A stretch of DNA of 26,632 bases from a virus: the IMG/VR virus record IMGVR_UViG_3300022198_004644, positions 1 through 26,632 of that record; one strand, written 5' to 3'. The notes under the pieces were generated by a model. That model was given only the letters and a program-made list of their open reading frames with translations. It was not told the DNA's origin and did no database searches. The position numbers and the translations under genes were made by a program. Below are positions 7,154-12,785 of the stretch, piece after piece (position 1 is the first letter of the stretch; every line of letters starts with the position of its first letter).

Positions 7154-7247
7154 CTCCCTTTGGCATACTTACAGGCAAGAGGGAAGGCTGTGCTGACCCA
7201 TTGGCCTGTGGCCGCACCACAAACCACTCTCTTCAGGAGAAAAGACC
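7154..7247. other. Leader of the major capsid gene
   Basis: A 94-base gap, one of the longer ones in the structural block. It holds an imperfect copy of the boundary element (GGCATACTTA at 7162-7171), a small hairpin GGCC-TGT-GGCC, and the ribosome binding site at 7235-7240. The 7-bp inverted repeat GTAAGTA/TACTTAC (7146-7172) has no T-run after it. Confidence 0.4.
7235..7240 (+). promoter_or_regulatory. Strong ribosome binding site of the capsid gene
   Basis: AGGAGA seven bases before ATG 7248. Many other genes in the window lack a clear Shine-Dalgarno sequence, so this fits the high expression needed for a major capsid protein. Confidence 0.75.
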
Positions 7248-8303
7248 ATGGCGGCAACAGTCCGCTCGGATATCGTCATCCCGGAGATTTTTACTCCGTA
7301 TCTGGAAGAGGCCACCACTCTTCGCAATGCTTTCATCGCTTCCGGTGTTGTGCAGCCCCTTGAGGCCCTCAACGCTGTTGCCGATGGCGGCGACTACGTG
7401 AACGTGCCTTTCTTCGATGCCAACCTCAGCGGCGACGCTGAAGTGCTGGCTGACAACGCCAGCCTGACCCCTGGCAACATCACCGCCGACAAGCAGCGCG
7501 GTGTTGTGCTGCATCGCGGCCGTGCGTGGGGAGTTCGGGAATTAGCGAAGCTCGCTGCCGGAGCTGACCCGATGGCCGCCATCGGTAACAAGGTGGCTGC
7601 TTACATCGCTCACCAACAGCAGAAGGATCTGCTGGCCACCCTTGCTGGTGTGTTCGGTGCTGTGGGTTCTGCCAACACTGGCGCTGCCTTCATCGACCTG
7701 ACCTTCGATGCCGGCGGTTCTGGTGAGACCCCCCTCACCCCTCGCCACGTTGCCAAGGCTCGCGCCCTGCTGGGTGATCAAGGCGACAAGCTGAGCGCTA
7801 TCTGTATGCACTCGGCTGTCTACTACGACCTCGTTGAGCGTCGTGCCATTGACTACGTGACTGCAACCGAAGCTCGCGCTACCGCTGCTGCTTCTAACGC
7901 TGCCACCCCCGACGTGTTTGGTGGTTCCGTGGCTGGTGCTTACACCGCCGATGACAGCGTGCCCTTCTACATGGGTATGCGCGTGATCGTCTCCGACGAT
8001 GTGCAGACCAGCGGCTCTGGCTCCTCGAAGAAGTATTCGACTTATTTCTTCACCCCAGGAGCAGTCGCATCGGGTGAAGCCCAAGGCCTCAAAACAGAGG
8101 TGGACCGCGACATCCTCGCGCTGGCCGACTACATGGCTGTGTCTTGGCACAACGTGTTCCACCCCATCGGTTCCCAGTACCAGACCGCCGGCGGTGCTAA
8201 CCCCTCGCAGGCAACTCTGGCCACCATCACCAACTGGACCAAGGTGTACGAGACCAAGAACATTGGCATCGTGCGCGGCACCGTCACCAGCAACTTCGAC
8301 TGA
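7248..8303 (+). CDS. Major capsid protein (Gp13-like)
   Basis: A 351-residue protein forming the icosahedral shell. Characteristic segments are the N-terminal SDIVIPEIFTPYLEEATTLR, the strand-rich DGGDYVNVPFFDANLSGD with EVLADNASLTPGNITADKQ, then RRGKAW-like HRGRAWGVRELA and DPMAAIGNKVAAYIAHQQQK. These match the Gp13-like capsid group (HK97-type fold) as I recall it. Position after the scaffold and a strong ribosome binding site agree. No long N-terminal delta domain is apparent, in keeping with a separate scaffold gene. Confidence 0.9.
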   Translation: MAATVRSDIVIPEIFTPYLEEATTLRNAFIASGVVQPLEALNAVADGGDYVNVPFFDANLSGDAEVLADNASLTPGNITADKQRGVVLHRGRAWGVRELAKLAAGADPMAAIGNKVAAYIAHQQQKDLLATLAGVFGAVGSANTGAAFIDLTFDAGGSGETPLTPRHVAKARALLGDQGDKLSAICMHSAVYYDLVERRAIDYVTATEARATAAASNAATPDVFGGSVAGAYTADDSVPFYMGMRVIVSDDVQTSGSGSSKKYSTYFFTPGAVASGEAQGLKTEVDRDILALADYMAVSWHNVFHPIGSQYQTAGGANPSQATLATITNWTKVYETKNIGIVRGTVTSNFD

Positions 8304-8314
8304 GGCTGATCTTC

Positions 8315-8470
8315 ATGGGACTGACCGGGTTCAACCTGGCTCGTCGTGAAGAAGAGGAGGCTGCTGCTTCGGCAGTGGCCTCTGTTTCTACAGAGCCGGA
8401 AGTCTGCTCCATGCCTGAGCAGAAAGAAGCCCCCAAGCGCGGGCGCAAGAAGGTTGAGGAGGAAGGCTGA
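8315..8470 (+). CDS. Small charged protein, 51 aa
   Basis: ATG 8315 to TGA 8468-8470, the stop sharing a base with the next ATG. It opens MGLTGFNLARREEEEAAA, has a Ser/Ala linker and ends in a mixed-charge tail (KRGRKKVEEEG) whose GAGGAGGAAGG coding bases also provide the ribosome binding site of the next gene. Small proteins of this kind after the capsid gene are common in phages. No function is recognised. Confidence 0.55.
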   Translation: MGLTGFNLARREEEEAAASAVASVSTEPEVCSMPEQKEAPKRGRKKVEEEG

Positions 8471-8727
8471 TGGCCGTCTTCCAAGCAACCGAAACCGCTG
8501 GCACTCCTGGTGGTGCTGGCTTCGAGTTGATCACTGACACCAGTGCTCATACCGGGCGCTTCTTTCGCCTCTATGCACTTGAGGCATCGGTGATCAACAC
8601 GGCCACGGTGCAAAACGCCAGTGGTAACACCTTCTCTGCTGTACCCATCCCAGCAGGCGGTGCCATTGATGGGTTGTTCACCTCGGTGACGCTCACCTCT
8701 GGCAAGGTTGTTGCTTACAAGGTCTGA
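8470..8727 (+). CDS. Small beta-rich virion protein, 85 aa (head decoration/fibre candidate)
   Basis: Starts with TGATG coupling behind a strong GAGGAGG site, suggesting high expression. The protein is Gly/Ala/Thr rich with alternating hydrophobics (GRFFRLYALEASVI, then IPAGGAIDGLFTSVTLTSGK), typical of a small beta-barrel that coats the head or forms a short fibre base. The position directly after the capsid gene supports a decoration role. Family membership is an impression, not a proof. Confidence 0.55.
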   Translation: MAVFQATETAGTPGGAGFELITDTSAHTGRFFRLYALEASVINTATVQNASGNTFSAVPIPAGGAIDGLFTSVTLTSGKVVAYKV

Positions 8728-8864
8728 TGGCCGTGAAAGCTAAGGCGGGTGTTGGTGCTCGCCTTTTTACCAAGGGCAAACCCAAGAAGACCCGGCAAGG
8801 GTATGGCCAGCACAGCCGGCCAAATCACGGGCGCAAAAAGCTGAGAGGACAAGGGCGTGGCTGA
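8727..8864 (+). CDS. Very basic protein, 45 aa
   Basis: The start shares a base with the previous stop (TGATG at 8725-8729), and the end overlaps the next GTG by eight bases. Of 45 residues about 16 are Lys, Arg or His, and acidic residues are absent. The motif KKTRQGYGQHSRPNHGRKK followed by LRGQGRG recalls short basic proteins (KRTRQG-type) found in marine phage structural operons, but this is from memory. Nucleic acid binding inside the capsid is a reasonable guess. Confidence 0.6.
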   Translation: MAVKAKAGVGARLFTKGKPKKTRQGYGQHSRPNHGRKKLRGQGRG

Positions 8865-9870
8865 TCTGTCGCAGCAAGTTGAGGAGTTCCTTCGCAATGC
8901 GCTGCGGCAAAAACAGCTAGAAGATCGCCTGATCCGTCAAGCACTGAGAGACCTACGCACCACGCTGATCGCCGTAGAGCGAGTAGTCGGTCAGTCTGGT
9001 GTGCTTAGCGTTGGCCCTGGCCGTGAGCAGACCATCAGTGCGGTGGTGGCGGCTGTGGCCCGCAGCGTGCAGGAGAGCTTTGGTGTGCCGCAGCTGGCGG
9101 CATTGCAAGAAGCCCTGCGGCCGTTTGTGGAGCAGCAGCTGAGCTTCGCCCGCCGCATGGTCACCATGGCCGGCGGTGACCTAATCAATGAAGGCGCAGC
9201 GTCAGCATCTACGGCTCAGGTGCAGCGGATCGTCAACGATGCCGTGGTGGCCGGGAAGACGATGAGCACGCAGCTCACGCAGAGCCTGCCGGCGTTGGTG
9301 GCTGATCGTGTGGAGCGCTTTGCACGCCTTGGTCTGTCAGACATCGGCGGTGAAACCTTCGCCACCTACGAGAGCGCCGTGGTGCGCATCACCGAGAACA
9401 ACGTCGAAGCCCTGATCCGCACCGGTGTGCAGGAAGTGGGCAATGCCGCGCAGCAGGCGATCTATGAGTTTGAAGCGGACCCGGACTGGATGGGACCGGA
9501 CGGCTTGGCCTGGACGGCCGTACTCGACTCGGACGTGTGCCCGATCTGCCTGAAGCTGGACGGCAAGCGGTTTCCGACCGATTACCGCAAGGTCTCACCG
9601 CACCCGCAGTGCCGTTGCTATCTGGTGCCTTGGAAGTGGCGCAATGAGGCCATGACTGATCCGCAGGGCAACCCAGTGCAGCCCAATCGGCTTGCTGATG
9701 GTGATGGCCCAGAAGGTGCGCTCTCGTTCAAGGTGGCTGCCAAGCAGTGGGTCAAAGACAACCCCGAGACTGCTCAGGCCATCTTTGGCAAGAAGTTGGG
9801 CCAACGCTTGTTAGACGGTGAGATCAGCTTTGATCGTGCCGTCAAGCTCTGGCAGTCACCTAAGCGCTAG
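8857..9870 (+). CDS. Head morphogenesis protein, SPP1 gp7 / Mu F-like
   Basis: 337 residues, starting at GTG 8857 with AGAGGA (8844-8849) seven bases upstream, which fixes the start. The N-terminal two thirds are helical. Residues 219-260 carry the family's hallmark: WTAVLDSDVCPICLKLDG with Cys228 and Cys231, then His249, Cys252 and Cys254 in PHPQCRCYLVPWK, a probable metal site. SPP1 gp7 is a minor head protein bound to the portal and affecting DNA ejection. The family usually lies just after the portal; here it lies after the capsid gene and three small genes, which is a modest rearrangement. Confidence 0.85.
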   Translation: MADLSQQVEEFLRNALRQKQLEDRLIRQALRDLRTTLIAVERVVGQSGVLSVGPGREQTISAVVAAVARSVQESFGVPQLAALQEALRPFVEQQLSFARRMVTMAGGDLINEGAASASTAQVQRIVNDAVVAGKTMSTQLTQSLPALVADRVERFARLGLSDIGGETFATYESAVVRITENNVEALIRTGVQEVGNAAQQAIYEFEADPDWMGPDGLAWTAVLDSDVCPICLKLDGKRFPTDYRKVSPHPQCRCYLVPWKWRNEAMTDPQGNPVQPNRLADGDGPEGALSFKVAAKQWVKDNPETAQAIFGKKLGQRLLDGEISFDRAVKLWQSPKR

Positions 9871-9873
9871 GCG

Positions 9874-9883
9874 GGCAAGCTAG
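9874..9883 (+). promoter_or_regulatory. Boundary element GGCAASYTAR, copy 4
   Basis: GGCAAGCTAG in the 31-base gap after the gp7-like gene, 18 bases before ATG 9902. GCGGCAAGGG follows and may serve as ribosome binding site. Confidence 0.45.
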
Positions 9884-9901
9884 CGGCAAGGGTGTGCCGC
9901 T

Positions 9902-10459
9902 ATGACCGTCACTGTCGTTGCTACTGCTGGCGCTGCTGATGCCAACAGCTATCTGACCGTGGCGGCTGCTGATGCCTTGGCTGATTTGTACCTCGGTACC
10001 CTCAGCTGGTCATCGGCCACGACCGACAACAAAGGTCGTGCGCTGATCATGGCCACGCGCTATCTCGATGAGTTGAGCTACATCGGCACCAAAGCCACAT
10101 CCACACAAGCACTGCTCTGGCCTCGCAGCGAAGCGCAATGTGGTGACTGGAGCTATACCAGCAGCGAGATTCCCAAGCAGGTCAAGCAGGCTACGTTTGA
10201 CCTCGCCGAATACCTGCTGGGTGATGGTGATGCGCTCTTGGGCGGTGGTGCCTCCAGTCGTGAGCTGATCCCTGGCATCCCTAACGCCAACCTGAAGCGT
10301 GCAAAGGTCGATGTCATTGATGTGGAGTTCAAAGACGTTGGACAAGCTGAAAGCAAGAACGCTCTGAACCTGCTGCCACATCTGATCAAAGTGCTTGGCT
10401 GTCTATGCCTGAGCGGTGCTTCCGCATCGGTTGGAACTATTCGCGTGGTGCGAAGTTAG
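9902..10459 (+). CDS. Head-tail connector, DnaT-like family
   Basis: The first residues (ATAGAADANSYLTVAAADAL) and ALIMATRYLDELSY followed by TQALLWPRSEA match the phage group annotated as putative DnaT-like, which are in fact head-tail adaptor proteins placed between head and tail genes. The length of 185 residues is usual. It would sit under the portal ring. The C-terminal 40 residues (LIKVLGCLCLSGASASVG) are more hydrophobic than expected and may be strain-specific. Confidence 0.75.
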   Translation: MTVTVVATAGAADANSYLTVAAADALADLYLGTLSWSSATTDNKGRALIMATRYLDELSYIGTKATSTQALLWPRSEAQCGDWSYTSSEIPKQVKQATFDLAEYLLGDGDALLGGGASSRELIPGIPNANLKRAKVDVIDVEFKDVGQAESKNALNLLPHLIKVLGCLCLSGASASVGTIRVVRS

Positions 10460-10462
10460 ACT

Positions 10463-11056
10463 ATGGCCATGCGCGTTGCTTCTGGCCAGTTATCACTCTT
10501 CGCTGCACCACCTGCTGCAGTTGAAAAGAAGCGCACGCTGAACCATCTCGCCAAGCCGCTGACCCGTGAGGAGCAGCGACGCTTTGGCCGCATGTATGCC
10601 GAAAACATCGGATTGATCCGCATGTTCGGCGGGAAGCTTGGCCGCAAATACGGCCATTGCATGGCCCGTGAGGACATTTACAGTTGCGTCGACTTGGCCT
10701 TCATCAAGGCCTGCAAAGCATGGGATCCGGCTAAGGGAAAACTGAGCACGATCTTCTGGACGTTTGCTCAAGGCGAAGTGCTGCACTTCCTGCGCGGTAG
10801 CAACTGGACAATCAAGGCCAGCCATAAGGTGCGCCTGCTGGGTAACCAAGCGCGGCGACTGATGGCCTTGGGTTGGCAGACCCCTGCCATCTGCAAGGAA
10901 TTGAGCTGCAGCCGTCAAGATCTCAAGGATGCCTTGCTAGCAACGGCTGGCATCGCGCACGATGTCAAAGGCTTTGATCTGCACGTCTGCCCGCGCCTGA
11001 CACCAATGGAGGTGCTTGAAGCGGAAGAAGAACTAGAGCTAGCAAGGGCAAGCTAA
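10463..11056 (+). CDS. Sigma70 region-2 protein (phage-encoded sigma factor candidate)
   Basis: 197 residues. Residues 43-112 match sigma70 region 2: MYAENIGLIRMFGGKLGRKY, then REDIYSCVDLAFIKACKAWD and KGKLSTIFWTFAQGEVLHFL, closely following the family pattern (E)DL..G..GL..A...FDP.KG.FST.A..IR..I...LR. Residues 137-160 (GWQTPAICKELSCSRQDLKDAL) form a helix-turn-helix suited to region 4. The N-terminus is short and basic and the C-terminus acidic. It would bind host core RNA polymerase and redirect it to phage promoters. Only three bases separate it from the connector stop, so it is made together with structural proteins. The gene ends Ala-Ser-stop in a boundary element. Confidence 0.8.
   Translation: MAMRVASGQLSLFAAPPAAVEKKRTLNHLAKPLTREEQRRFGRMYAENIGLIRMFGGKLGRKYGHCMAREDIYSCVDLAFIKACKAWDPAKGKLSTIFWTFAQGEVLHFLRGSNWTIKASHKVRLLGNQARRLMALGWQTPAICKELSCSRQDLKDALLATAGIAHDVKGFDLHVCPRLTPMEVLEAEEELELARAS
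11047..11056 (+). promoter_or_regulatory. Boundary element GGCAASYTAR, copy 5
   Basis: GGCAAGCTAA containing the stop of the sigma-like gene, 23 bases before GTG 11080. The bases after it can fold (GCTAAG 11052-11057 with CTTAGC 11072-11077, and AGGCA/TGCCT inside). Confidence 0.45.
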
Positions 11057-11079
11057 GGCATCTGCCTTTCGCTTAGCCA

Positions 11080-11829
11080 GTGGCTGGAACCTACTTTGCA
11101 GCGTTGGACCTCCGCTTCTGGGTGAAGCTGGGCACCACCGCATCTGCCTCGCCAACAGACAACACCTCAATGACTGAGGTGCTGTCGCTCACCAATACCT
11201 CCATCTCGGTGAGTTCTGATACCCAGCAGGTGCTGGATTATCAGTCGGACTTTGGCTTCACCAGCCAGATCGTGACTGGCAACAGCTACACGATCAGCTG
11301 CGCCCTAAATCTCGACCCCACCTCTGAGGGTTACAAGATCCTCAAGCGTGCTGCACAGGATTCCGCGCAGAACGTGGCGGTGCAGTGGTATCGCGAACTG
11401 CCTCTGGTGGGCAGCAGCAACGCCGACCCACAGGTGGACGCTGGTGTGGCGTTCGTATCTAACTGGAGCGAATCGCTGGAGGCTGGTTCGATTGCTAGCT
11501 GCAGCTTCGACCTGCTGGGCTATGGCGCACCGAAGAACTACCAGCAGGGTGATCCTGTTGCCACGCTGACCGTCACCAGCGGCGGCGCCGGCCTGGCTGC
11601 TGCAGCGTCTGCTGTGGCCCTGGTGCCTCTGACCCCTGCCAACGGCAATGGTTCCGGTAAGGGTGCCACTGTGACCACCACTGTGGACGGCTCCGGTGTA
11701 ATCCAGACTGTCACGGTTGTTTCTGGTGGCAACAACTACAAGGTCGGCGATACTCTCACCATCCTGGATGCTTCGGTTTACGGCACTGGCGACACTGCTG
11801 CTGTACTGACCGTCGCTACGGTTGCCTGA
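11080..11829 (+). CDS. Major tail (tube) protein with C-terminal extension
   Basis: 249 residues from GTG 11080. Residues 1-155 have the alternating strand pattern of tail tube proteins (WVKLGTTASASPTDNTSMTE, then TGNSYTISCALNLDPTSEGY and SNWSESLEAGSIASCSFDLL). Residues from about 160 on are a separate, Gly/Thr/Val-rich unit (VVSGGNNYKVGDTLTILDAS), resembling small beta domains displayed on virions. The position, just before the tape measure if the reversed cassette is ignored, supports the call. A strong terminator follows, so this gene ends its transcript. Confidence 0.75.
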   Translation: MAGTYFAALDLRFWVKLGTTASASPTDNTSMTEVLSLTNTSISVSSDTQQVLDYQSDFGFTSQIVTGNSYTISCALNLDPTSEGYKILKRAAQDSAQNVAVQWYRELPLVGSSNADPQVDAGVAFVSNWSESLEAGSIASCSFDLLGYGAPKNYQQGDPVATLTVTSGGAGLAAAASAVALVPLTPANGNGSGKGATVTTTVDGSGVIQTVTVVSGGNNYKVGDTLTILDASVYGTGDTAAVLTVATVA

Positions 11830-11838
11830 GCAAACTAA
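11829..11838 (+). promoter_or_regulatory. Degenerate boundary element at left end of reversed cassette
   Basis: AGCAAACTAA directly after the tail tube stop, two mismatches to GGCAASYTAR. It marks the left junction of the minus-strand cassette, as copy 6 marks the right junction. No plus-strand gene follows it. Confidence 0.25.
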
Positions 11839-11857
11839 GCTGTCGGGTGAGTCATGA

Positions 11858-11888
11858 AGCGGCCAGCTGGAGATGGCCGCTTTTTTTT
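11858..11888 (+). terminator. Intrinsic terminator after the tail tube gene
   Basis: A perfect 8-bp stem AGCGGCCA (11858-11865) / TGGCCGCT (11874-11881) with an 8-base loop, followed directly by T residues to 11888. It is the only strong rho-independent terminator I found. On the opposite strand the hairpin is not followed by a T-run, so it acts mainly on plus-strand transcription and shields the convergent cassette. Confidence 0.9.
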
Positions 11889-11890
11889 GC

Positions 11891-12340
11891 CTACAGCCCG
11901 CTGATGCCGTCTAAGCGTCGCCACTGCTCAGCAAAAAACTGTTCTAGCGGCTGCTTCTCTAGTGCCGGCTTAATCCAGTTTCGACCGGGTACAACCGTGC
12001 CACGGTTTGTGGTGTAGCCGGTCAACACCAGCGGTGCATAGGTGAAGCCTGATTTGCTCTTGGCGCCCCATGTGAAGCGCAGCTCTGTGGCGCTTGGGCG
12101 ATCACGGCGCTGTGAACGCAGCAGCCCGCCAAGATCCACGATGTCCCTTGGGCTGGTCACTGTTTGACCGTTGCGTCGTTTGGTGGCACGCGGCCAAGTG
12201 AACTGCGTAGTTTTGATTTCTTCCTTGAGCTGATCACCCAAGACCTTGCCATAGCTGGTCAGGATTTGCGGCACCCTTAGCTTGAGCTGATTGGCATTCC
12301 AACCGGTCAGCTTCAGGCTTGCCTTGATTTGAATCGGCAT
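11891..12340 (-). CDS. HK97 gp10-like neck/tail completion protein, minus strand
   Basis: 149 residues read leftward. The N-terminal strands and helix (IKASLKLTGWNANQLKLRVP), the central TYAPLVLTGYTTNRG and the C-terminal RNWIKPALEKQPLEQFFAEQ helix match the HK97 gp10-like group, which join tail to head. Its start shares a base with the stop of the upstream minus-strand gene (TGATG). The genes before and after are all on the plus strand, and gp10-like genes normally lie in line between connector and tail tube, so the pair has been turned round. Confidence 0.75.
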   Translation of the reverse strand: MPIQIKASLKLTGWNANQLKLRVPQILTSYGKVLGDQLKEEIKTTQFTWPRATKRRNGQTVTSPRDIVDLGGLLRSQRRDRPSATELRFTWGAKSKSGFTYAPLVLTGYTTNRGTVVPGRNWIKPALEKQPLEQFFAEQWRRLDGISGL

Positions 12341-12735
12341 CAGTTCTGACGGTAACGAACCAGCCGGATCTTGTCGCCCAGGACCTGCTGCAATGTTGAA
12401 CCAATGGTGCCGGAGGCGCCAAAGGGAAAGCGCGAGCCGATGACCTCACAGGCCACGCTGCCTTGCCCTGCAAAATTGAGCGTGCCAGTCACACCGGGCT
12501 TGATGCGGGCATCAAGGGCTTGCGGGTTGACCGCATACCCTTCAAAGGTCTCCACCTCACTGTCAACGCCTGGAAAATCTGACGAGGACGAAGCGCCTTG
12601 CCGCAAATAAAGGTTGACCTGCAGGGTTTCAGTCGCAGGCAACACGTTGCCCGTGGTTGGATCCGTGATAGTGCCAACAGTGGGCAGCTCAAAGACTGCA
12701 GTGGCGTTGGCGAGCCCGGCGAGTGCACTTGTCAT
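12340..12735 (-). CDS. Head closure / neck protein candidate, minus strand
   Basis: 131 residues, beta-rich (TGNVLPATETLQVNLYLRQG, FEGYAVNPQALDARIKPG, IGSTLQQVLGDKIRLVRYRQ). Length, strand pattern and tight coupling to a gp10-like gene suggest the head-closure or stopper role that usually precedes gp10. The sequence alone does not prove it. The ATG abuts a minus-strand copy of the boundary element, leaving no untranslated leader if that element were a promoter. Confidence 0.45.
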   Translation of the reverse strand: MTSALAGLANATAVFELPTVGTITDPTTGNVLPATETLQVNLYLRQGASSSSDFPGVDSEVETFEGYAVNPQALDARIKPGVTGTLNFAGQGSVACEVIGSRFPFGASGTIGSTLQQVLGDKIRLVRYRQN

Positions 12736-12738
12736 GAT

Positions 12739-12748
12739 CTAGCTTCCC
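12739..12748 (-). promoter_or_regulatory. Boundary element on the minus strand (GGGAAGCTAG)
   Basis: Read leftward, GGGAAGCTAG then ATC and the ATG of the minus-strand cassette. One mismatch to the consensus. It is the only near-match I saw on this strand, and it precedes the only reversed structural genes. Confidence 0.35.
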
Positions 12749-12755
12749 GCGAAAG

Positions 12756-12765
12756 GGCAAGCTAG
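12756..12765 (+). promoter_or_regulatory. Boundary element GGCAASYTAR, copy 6
   Basis: GGCAAGCTAG, then ATCTAAAG, 20 bases before the tape measure GTG at 12786. It forms the right arm of the palindrome at 12736-12768. Confidence 0.45.
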
Positions 12766-12785
12766 ATCTAAAGCCGGTCAGATGC

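Larger units (their letters stand above)
12736..12768. repeat. Long palindrome between divergent genes
   Basis: GATCTAGCTT (12736-12745) and AAGCTAGATC (12759-12768) are exact inverted repeats. Adding CCC/GGG inside gives a 13-bp stem with one bulged C and a GCGAAA loop. The palindrome is formed by two head-to-head copies of the boundary element, each pointing at its own gene. Confidence 0.85.

Noticed and set aside
7146-7172. Inverted repeat GTAAGTA/TACTTAC at the end of the scaffold gene
   Set aside because: The 7-bp stem is AT-rich, has a 13-base loop and no T-run; a terminator is not supported.
7542-8162. Long minus-strand open frame within the capsid gene
   Set aside because: It is antisense to a clear major capsid protein and reflects GC-rich codon bias; the same holds for the long minus-strand frames at 5232-5648, 22108-22698 and 23322-23945.
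11854-11904. A 16-codon ORF starting at ATG 11854 after the tail tube gene
   Set aside because: It consists of the terminator hairpin and its T-run; there is no independent sign of a gene.
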